DNA from: CAZJDV01 sp964544865
GTDB lineage: Bacteria > Chloroflexota > Dehalococcoidia > Lucifugimonadales > CAJWER01
Direction: 5' to 3'
NCBI GenBank assembly: GCA_964544865.1
Contig: CAZJDV010000057.1
Span: forward strand, 1 to 16,812
DNA length: 16,812 nucleotides
A program made the position numbers and the translations under genes. Below are positions 1-5,748 of this stretch, piece after piece (positions within the stretch are counted from its first letter, which is position 1; each line of letters opens with the position of its first letter). The notes under the pieces are model-generated. The model was given only the letters and a program-made list of their open reading frames with translations, had not been told where the DNA came from and ran no database searches.

Positions 1-984
1 CGCACGTCCTGGTTTGCCGAAGAAGGCGACGGGGTCATCCTGGGGAAGCGTGTGCTCCCCTTGGAGCGGGTGGGGCTCCTCATCCCCGGGGCCAGCGCAC
101 CCCTGTTTTCTACGCTCCTGATGGCCGCCATCCCGGCGCAGGTCGCGGGCGTCCCACAGATCTGCGTGGCCACCCCGCCCCGGCCGGACGGTTCAGTACA
201 CCCGACGGTCCTGGCCACGGCCCATTTGCTGGGGCTCAACGAAATCTACCGCGTATTCGGGGCCCAGGCCGTCGCCGCCCTGGCCTACGGCACGGAGAGC
301 ATTCCCTCCGTAGACAAGCTCGTGGGCCCGGGTCATCCCGCCGTTCAGATAGCGAAAAAGCTTGTCTTCGGCGCGTGCGATATCGACATGATTGCCGGCC
401 CGAGCGAGATCGTGGTCATCGCCGACGGATCTGCGGAAGCCCGGTTCGTGGCAGCGGACCTCCTCTCGCAGGCCGAGCACGGGAGCGGCTTCGAGGCCGT
501 CGTCTGCATCACGCCTTCCGCCGAACTCGCCGAGGAGGTCGGCCGTGAGGTCGAGCGACAGGCGGCGGGCCTGAAACACTGCGAGGCCATCGAGAAAGTC
601 CTGGACAACTACGGGGCAATCGTCGTCGTAACGGATCTGGCCGAAGGTGTCGAACTGGCCAACCGGATCGCCCCGGAGCACCTGGAGTTGATCGTCCAGG
701 ATCCGTGGGTCCATTTGAGCGGTATCCGCAACGCCGGTGCCGTGTTCCTGGGACCGGCCTCCCCCGAACCGGTGGGGGATTACTATGCCGGCACGAACCA
801 TATCCTGCCCACAGCCGGGTCCGCGCGTTTCTCGTCGTCCGTTGGCGTGGATACCTTCCTGAAGACCATCAGCGTAGTGTCCTACACCGATCGTCGGCTC
901 CGTAAGGCTGCGGACCACATCATCCGGTTGGCGGAGGCCGAGGGGCTGGACGCCCACGCCCAGGCCGTCCGCACGCGGCTGTAG
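1..984 (+). CDS. hisD: Histidinol dehydrogenase HisD, 5'-truncated
   Basis: This enzyme carries out the last two steps of histidine synthesis, oxidising L-histidinol to L-histidine with two NAD+ in the cytoplasm. The frame is open from base 1, and the residues before the first internal GTG (base 52) already match the family, so the true start lies upstream. 327 residues are visible; HisD is usually about 430, so roughly the first 100 are missing. Family signatures appear in order: PLERVG, the GPSEIVVIAD stretch, LLSQAEHG (Gln and His zinc ligands), PEHLE (catalytic Glu-His pair), GDYYAGTNH with the Asp ligand, and a C-terminal AHA with the last His ligand. All catalytic and zinc positions that should lie in this part are present. 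It is followed by hisC in the same direction, as expected for a his operon. Confidence 0.97.
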   Translation, partial: RTSWFAEEGDGVILGKRVLPLERVGLLIPGASAPLFSTLLMAAIPAQVAGVPQICVATPPRPDGSVHPTVLATAHLLGLNEIYRVFGAQAVAALAYGTESIPSVDKLVGPGHPAVQIAKKLVFGACDIDMIAGPSEIVVIADGSAEARFVAADLLSQAEHGSGFEAVVCITPSAELAEEVGREVERQAAGLKHCEAIEKVLDNYGAIVVVTDLAEGVELANRIAPEHLELIVQDPWVHLSGIRNAGAVFLGPASPEPVGDYYAGTNHILPTAGSARFSSSVGVDTFLKTISVVSYTDRRLRKAADHIIRLAEAEGLDAHAQAVRTRL

Positions 985-1053
985 GAGCGAACCTTTCCGG
1001 GACATCGCCCAATCGTCGTCGCCGGCCCCGGTTACCGCGACAAGGCGGCTGCC

Positions 1054-2130
1054 TTGAAAACACCCCCGCTGGCCAGGATAAAGCCGGAGGTCCGTGCCAT
1101 AACCGGCTACCACCTCAAGGCCTACGACTGTCCGGTCAAGCTCAACCAGAACGAAAGCCCCTTTGACGTGCCGGCGGAGCTCAAGGAACAGATCCTCGAC
1201 GCGGTCCGGCAGCGTCCCTGGTCCCGGTACCCCGAGCCCATGCCCGGGGACCTGGTGGAGGCCCTCGCCCGCCACGTCGGTCGTGATCCCGAGGAAGTTA
1301 TCGTCTGCAACGGGTCCAATACCCTGGTCCAGCTCGTGCTTGCGGTGAGCACCAGTCCGGGCGTGCCCGTGGTGATTCCATCGCCCAGCTTTTCTCTGTA
1401 TGGCCTCTACGCCGGCATTTTCGGCGGGCGGGTCCTTCCTGTGGACCTGACTCCCGACTACGTGTTCGACGTCGCCACCATCCGCGAGACAATGCGTCGG
1501 GAGCGTGCGCATACCGTGCTGCTCTGCTCCCCCAACAACCCCACGGGATGCGCCATCTCCAATCAGGACCTGGCGACCCTCCTGGGGGAGACGGATGCCC
1601 TGGTCGTCGTGGACGAGGCCTACGGAGAGTTCAGCGATACCTCGGCCATCGAGCTTTTTCCGGAGCATCCCAACCTCATCGTCTTGAAGACCTTCTCAAA
1701 GGCCTTTGGGGCAGCCGGCATCCGCATCGGGTACCTGGTGGCCCATCGTGAGTTGACCCGGGAGATCATAAAGGGTAAGATCCCGTTCGACATCAACGTG
1801 TTCTCCCACGCTGCGGCCCTGATGCTGCTCGGACACCGGGACCTGTTTCGCGAGCGGGTCGAGGCCATTCGCGCCGAACGCGATCGGGTCTACGGCGCGA
1901 TGCAGGCAATCGACGGCGTCCGGCCGTTCCCATCCCAGGCCAACCTCATCCTCTTCGAGGTCCCCGATCCCGGAGCCGTTTTCGATGGCTTAGTCGGGCG
2001 GGGAGTCCTGGTTCGGGACGTCTCGGGCTATCCCCTGCTCTCGAAGGCCCTGCGGGTGAGCACGGGTACCTCGGAAGAGAACGACGGCTTCCTGAAGGCC
2101 CTCGGGGACACCGTTGCGGGGTTGGCATGA
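1054..2130 (+). CDS. hisC: Histidinol-phosphate aminotransferase HisC
   Basis: This PLP-dependent class I/II aminotransferase converts imidazole-acetol phosphate and glutamate to histidinol phosphate and 2-oxoglutarate. It has 358 residues, normal for the family. Visible motifs are KLNQNESP near the N-terminus, SPNNPTG with the PLP-contacting Asn at about 161-162, DEAYGEF with Asp187 and Tyr190, TFSKAFG with the Schiff-base Lys216, and LRVSTGT with the carboxylate-binding Arg334. The start is a TTG at 1054. It is the only usable start between the hisD stop and the conserved N-terminus, because the same frame is open from 985 but holds no ATG or GTG. The stop overlaps the next gene by four bases (ATGA), so translation is probably coupled to the enolase-type gene. 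Confidence 0.95.
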   Translation: MKTPPLARIKPEVRAITGYHLKAYDCPVKLNQNESPFDVPAELKEQILDAVRQRPWSRYPEPMPGDLVEALARHVGRDPEEVIVCNGSNTLVQLVLAVSTSPGVPVVIPSPSFSLYGLYAGIFGGRVLPVDLTPDYVFDVATIRETMRRERAHTVLLCSPNNPTGCAISNQDLATLLGETDALVVVDEAYGEFSDTSAIELFPEHPNLIVLKTFSKAFGAAGIRIGYLVAHRELTREIIKGKIPFDINVFSHAAALMLLGHRDLFRERVEAIRAERDRVYGAMQAIDGVRPFPSQANLILFEVPDPGAVFDGLVGRGVLVRDVSGYPLLSKALRVSTGTSEENDGFLKALGDTVAGLA

Positions 2131-3536
2131 GGGGAAAGGCCACGGACGTTCGCCCCAGGGAAGTATCGCTGCTCTTTCTGCCCGTCGAGACCCGCGTGCC
2201 CCTCAAATTCGGTCCAGAGACCCTCACCCACGTGGCGTGTGCCAGGGTCCGTATGGTGGTGGAAGATGCCTCCGGTCGCACAGCGGAGGGCTGGGGCGAA
2301 ACCCCCCTCAGTGTCCAGTGGGTGTGGCCGAGCTCGCTGTCCCACGAAGAGCGGGAGGGGGCGCTGAGAGCCTTCTCCGTGATGCTCGCCCAGGCCTGGG
2401 ACGGGTTCGCCAGGGCCGGCCATCCCGTGGAAGTGGGCCACGCCTTCCAGGCAGAACTGTTGCCGATACTCCTGGAGCGGCTCAATGGGGAGCGTGGTCC
2501 GGCCGATCCCATGCCGTGGCTTGCCGCCCTCGTGTGCTGTTCCGCGTTCGATATCGCGCTGCACGATGCCTATGGGATGCTCCACGGGCTGCCGGTGTAT
2601 GAGACATACAATGCCGAATACATGAACGGGGACCTGGCCCGGTTTCTGACCCCTGCGGCCGGGTCGGCGGTCGATTTCAGGGGCAGATACCCACAAGATT
2701 TTCTGGTGCACCCTCGACCGAACCGGTTGGCGGCCTGGCACCTGGTGGGAGGAAAGGACCTCATCGACCCATCGGAGCTCGACGGTTCCGAGCCGGACGA
2801 CGGCTACCCGGTCCTGCTGCGGGATTGGATCCGCCGGGACGGTCTGAAATGCCTGAAGGTGAAGCTGCGCGGCGATGACGCCCCGTGGGACTATGACCGT
2901 CTTGCTCAGGTCGGCCGAATCGGAATCGACGAGGGCGTGGACTGGTTGACGGCCGACTTCAACTGCACGGTGACCGAACCGGATTATGTCAACGACATCC
3001 TGGACCGGATGCTCGTGGAGGAACCCCGCCTCTACGGCATGATCCTCTACGTGGAGCAACCCTTCCCGTACGATCTGAAAAGGCACCGGATCGATGTCCA
3101 CAGCGTGTCCGCCCGGAAACCCTTGTTCATGGACGAGAGCGCCCACGACTGGCGCCTGGTTGAGATCGGGCGAGGCCTGGGGTGGACCGGGGTTGCACTC
3201 AAGACCTGCAAGACACAGACGGGCGCCCTGCTGACCCTGTGCTGGGCCAAGGCACACGGCCTGACGCTTATGGTCCAGGACCTGACGAACCCTATGCTCG
3301 CCCAGATCCCTCACGTGCTCCTCGCGGCCCACGCGGGGACGATCATGGGCGTGGAGACGAACAGCGTGCAGTTCTACCCGGAGGCCTCTCTGCCTGAAGC
3401 CGAAATGCATCCCGGCCTCTACGCCCGCCGAGACGGGGGCCTTGATCTTTCCACCTTGAATGGGCCGGGGTTCGGCTATGGCGTCCACCTCATTCGTCGA
3501 GAGCTCCTTCCCGGCGGGGAGGCCTATCCGAGCTGA
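2127..3536 (+). CDS. Enolase-superfamily enzyme, muconate-lactonizing subgroup-like, within the his block
   Basis: Members of this superfamily abstract a proton alpha to a carboxylate and stabilise the enolate with Mg2+; activities include cycloisomerases, dehydratases, racemases and dipeptide epimerases. The catalytic layout is complete: a K-x-K pair at Lys244/Lys246, metal ligands Asp277 (with Asn279), Glu310 and Asp336, and an opposite-face Lys359 or Lys362 in an LKTCKTQTG segment. A KxK...D...E...D...K order is that of the MLE subgroup rather than the mandelate racemase subgroup, which uses a His/Asp dyad. At 469 residues it is longer than the usual 350-400; the extra length lies in the capping region and around residues 165-235. 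The start ATG overlaps the hisC stop. The substrate cannot be read from sequence. Its placement between hisC and hisB suggests co-expression with histidine genes but does not prove a role there. Confidence 0.88.
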   Translation: MRGKATDVRPREVSLLFLPVETRVPLKFGPETLTHVACARVRMVVEDASGRTAEGWGETPLSVQWVWPSSLSHEEREGALRAFSVMLAQAWDGFARAGHPVEVGHAFQAELLPILLERLNGERGPADPMPWLAALVCCSAFDIALHDAYGMLHGLPVYETYNAEYMNGDLARFLTPAAGSAVDFRGRYPQDFLVHPRPNRLAAWHLVGGKDLIDPSELDGSEPDDGYPVLLRDWIRRDGLKCLKVKLRGDDAPWDYDRLAQVGRIGIDEGVDWLTADFNCTVTEPDYVNDILDRMLVEEPRLYGMILYVEQPFPYDLKRHRIDVHSVSARKPLFMDESAHDWRLVEIGRGLGWTGVALKTCKTQTGALLTLCWAKAHGLTLMVQDLTNPMLAQIPHVLLAAHAGTIMGVETNSVQFYPEASLPEAEMHPGLYARRDGGLDLSTLNGPGFGYGVHLIRRELLPGGEAYPS

Positions 3537-3543
3537 TCCCGTC

Positions 3544-3551
3544 GAGAAAGG
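3544..3551 (+). promoter_or_regulatory. Ribosome binding site of hisB
   Basis: The purine-rich GAGAAAGG lies 11 bases before the ATG at 3563, in the 26-base gap after the enolase-type gene. It supports the chosen hisB start. Confidence 0.5.
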
Positions 3552-3562
3552 CCCGCACACCT

Positions 3563-4156
3563 ATGTCCAGCCGACGCAGAGCTCACATTCAGCGGAAGAC
3601 TTCCGAGACCGACCTGGACCTGGATCTCGTCCTGGACGGGTCGGGTGCCTGCCGAGCCAAGAGCGGGATCGGCTTCTTCGACCACATGCTGGCCGCCTTT
3701 GCCCGACACGCCCTGTTTGACCTCACCGCCACATGCCGCGGGGACCTCCAGGTGGATGCCCATCATACGGTGGAGGACATCGGTATATGCGTGGGGCAGG
3801 CCGTTGCCGAATGCCTCGGGGACAAGACGGGCATCGCCCGGTTCGGCCACAGCTACGTCACGATGGACGAGGCCCTTGCTCGCGCCGTCGTCGATCTTTC
3901 CGGCCGCCCCTATCTCATCTACAACGTGACCCTGGACGAGGAGATGATCGGGACGTTTCCAACCTCCCTATGTCTTGAGTTCTTCAGGGCATTGGCGGAC
4001 CACGGGCGGATGAATCTCCACATTGATCTTCTCCGGGGCACAAACGCCCACCACGGTATCGAGGCCGTTTTCAAGGCCGTTGCCCGTGCCCTCCGTCAGG
4101 CCGCACAGCCCGATCCCAGGGTGGGGGGTATCCCGTCAACGAAGGGCGCCCTCTGA
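3563..4156 (+). CDS. hisB: Imidazoleglycerol-phosphate dehydratase HisB
   Basis: This manganese enzyme dehydrates imidazole-glycerol phosphate to imidazole-acetol phosphate, the substrate of HisC. At 197 residues it is the monofunctional dehydratase, without the N-terminal histidinol-phosphatase domain found in enterobacteria. Both metal-binding half-site motifs are intact: GFFDHM with His41, DAHHTVED with His67, His68 and Glu71, and NAHHGIE with His163, His164 and Glu167. The ATG is followed at once by the expected R-x-T-xE-T region. In many bacteria hisH, hisA and hisF follow hisB; here none do, and a 160-base stretch with no recognisable gene separates it from an unrelated gene. The histidine set in the window is therefore incomplete. 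Confidence 0.96.
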   Translation: MSSRRRAHIQRKTSETDLDLDLVLDGSGACRAKSGIGFFDHMLAAFARHALFDLTATCRGDLQVDAHHTVEDIGICVGQAVAECLGDKTGIARFGHSYVTMDEALARAVVDLSGRPYLIYNVTLDEEMIGTFPTSLCLEFFRALADHGRMNLHIDLLRGTNAHHGIEAVFKAVARALRQAAQPDPRVGGIPSTKGAL

Positions 4157-4316
4157 GCCGTGCCCTCGTGGGGACGGCGTCGGAACCGCGCCTCCGCTCG
4201 AGGCGTCACCCATACGGACCCCAGCCGGGATCTGGTGCACAGGCGGCGGCGGTGTTGGCGACCCACGGCGTCATCCTGCCCGGCCCGGGTGATTATCACA
4301 CGCGAGACCCACTCCC

Positions 4317-5238
4317 GTGAGCAAGAGATTCGACCCCGTCGACCTGTCCCGCGTTCGCACCTATCCGCTGTCCGGACGGAGCAGCAAAGTCTCCCTGGCC
4401 GGATTCGCGGATGTGCCGCAGGAGGGGGCCACGGTCGGCAGCCTGATCAGGTCCCTGCCAGAGATCCTGGCAGGCGCGGATTTCCGGGCCTTCGTCCGAG
4501 ACCTCTCGTCCTCAATACGGAACGATGGCACCGTCGTTGTGGGCATAGGGGGACACGTGATCAAGTGCGGACTCGCACCCATCCTGGTCGACATGATGAG
4601 GCGTGGATGGGTAACGGCCGTGGCCATGAACGGGGCCGCCGCCGTTCACGATGTGGAGATCGCACTGTGCGGGGGCACTTCCGAGGACGTCGCCGAAGGA
4701 CTTGAGGACGGGTCCTTTGGCATGGCCAGGGAGACCGGGGAGTTCATCAACGGGGCGATTCGAGGCACGGAGGAGGGCTTCGGCGCCGCGGTCGGTCGGA
4801 GAATCCTGTCCGAAGCGCTGCCCCACCGGTCCCACAGCATTCTCGCCGCCGCGTCCGAGCTCGGACTGCCCGCCACCGTGCACGTCGCCCTGGGCACGGA
4901 CATCGTCCACCAGCATCCGACAGCCGACGGCGCCGACCTGGGACGGACGTCTTTCCACGACTTCCGGACCCTTTGCGCCATAGTGGCTGCCCTCGAGGGC
5001 GGCGCCTATCTGAACGTCGGCTCGGCCGTCCTCCTGCCCGAAGTCTTCCTCAAGGCCCTCGCCGTAGCCCGCAACCTGGGCCACGCCGTTGCGGATATCA
5101 CCACCGCCAACTTCGACATGATCCAGCATTACCGCCCCCGGGTAAATGTGGTGCAACGGCCCACGCTCCAGGGAGGTCGAGGCTACGCCTTTACCGGCCA
5201 TCACGAGATCCTGATCCCCCTCCTGGCCCACGCGGTCG
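4317..5238 (+). CDS. Conserved protein, weakly deoxyhypusine-synthase-like, 3' end lost in N gap
   Basis: I do not recognise a proven function. 307 residues are visible before the run of N. The order of motifs GGHVIKCG, then AVAMNGAAAVHDVEIAL, then a Gly-rich GTSEDVAEGL and an FGMARETGEFIN segment recalls the nucleotide-binding half of deoxyhypusine synthase, whose family has a similar TGA...HD...EAL pattern. The later GTDIVHQHP and FTGHHEI motifs look conserved and His-rich, but I cannot see the catalytic Lys-His motif of true deoxyhypusine synthase. The GTG at 4317 is the only start possible, since the frame is closed by a TGA at 4290 and has no ATG before the conserved region. From memory, relatives of this protein sit beside heptose genes in some Gram-negative bacteria, which would fit its place before rfaE2. 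That link and the family assignment are inference. Confidence 0.72.
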
Positions 5239-5248
5239 NNNNNNNNNN
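5239..5248. other. Assembly gap (10 N)
   Basis: Ten consecutive N interrupt the sequence. The true length is unknown, because ten is a common placeholder. Left of the gap the upstream gene is still coding; right of it rfaE2 is already in its N-terminal region with no start codon in frame. The gap therefore hides both the end of one gene and the start of the next. Confidence 0.99.
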
Positions 5249-5250
5249 CA

Positions 5251-5748
5251 GACCGGGCATGCGATGAGGGGTCCAAGGTCCTCACGCTGGAGGCCGCCGG
5301 CGATGTCCGCCAGCGCCTGCGCACGATCGGCGCCAAAGTCGCGTTCACGAACGGGTGCTTCGACCTGATCCACTGCGGCCATGTAGGTTATCTCCAGAAG
5401 GCCCGATCTCTCGGCGATGTGCTCTTCCTGGGCCTCAACAGCGACGATTCTGTGAACCGACTGAAGGGCGTCGGGCGGCCCATACTGCCCCTGGAAGACC
5501 GGATGCGGATCCTAGCAGGCCTCAGCGCCATCGACTACATCTGCGTTTTCGACGAGGACACACCCCTCAATCTGATCAAGGCCCTCCTGCCGGACATCCT
5601 CGTCAAGGGCGGCGACTACACCCTCGACACGATCGTAGGAAGGGAGGAGGTGGAGGCTGCCGGGGGGACGGTGACCACCATCCCCCTCGTCGAAGGCCGG
5701 TCCACCACGGACATCGTGCGCCGGATCAGAAGCGGGATCGTGGAATGA
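5251..5748 (+). CDS. rfaE2: D-glycero-beta-D-manno-heptose 1-phosphate adenylyltransferase, start in gap
   Basis: This enzyme transfers AMP from ATP to heptose-1-phosphate to give ADP-heptose for the inner core of lipopolysaccharide. It corresponds to the C-terminal domain of bifunctional HldE/RfaE and is here a separate gene. The frame is open from the gap. It shows KVLTLEA, then the FTNGCFD segment, the HxGH nucleotidyltransferase signature (HCGH), NSDDSV, RPI and LVKGGDY, all in the family order. About 165 residues are visible, close to full length (about 160), and no in-frame ATG, GTG or TTG precedes the conserved FTNGCFD segment. The start must lie in or before the N gap. The stop overlaps the kinase start by four bases (ATGA), so kinase and adenylyltransferase are probably made together. 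Confidence 0.93.
   Translation, partial: DRACDEGSKVLTLEAAGDVRQRLRTIGAKVAFTNGCFDLIHCGHVGYLQKARSLGDVLFLGLNSDDSVNRLKGVGRPILPLEDRMRILAGLSAIDYICVFDEDTPLNLIKALLPDILVKGGDYTLDTIVGREEVEAAGGTVTTIPLVEGRSTTDIVRRIRSGIVE

Noticed and set aside
193..1668. 491-codon open frame on the - strand across hisD and hisC
   Set aside because: It is antisense to two clear his genes. Long antisense frames are expected where third positions are mostly G or C, and the translation has no recognisable motif.
2028..3560. 510-codon open frame on the - strand across the enolase-type gene
   Set aside because: It mirrors a gene with an intact catalytic set and has a shadow-like composition without motifs.
4157..4316. Small gene or RNA in the 160-base gap after hisB
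   Set aside because: The open frames there are shadows that run into the next gene, and no clear ribosome site, hairpin or RNA motif is visible.
5355..5744. Possible N-terminal extension of the kinase frame
   Set aside because: This stretch is rfaE2 read in another frame. The kinase family starts at the ATG at 5745 or 5748.
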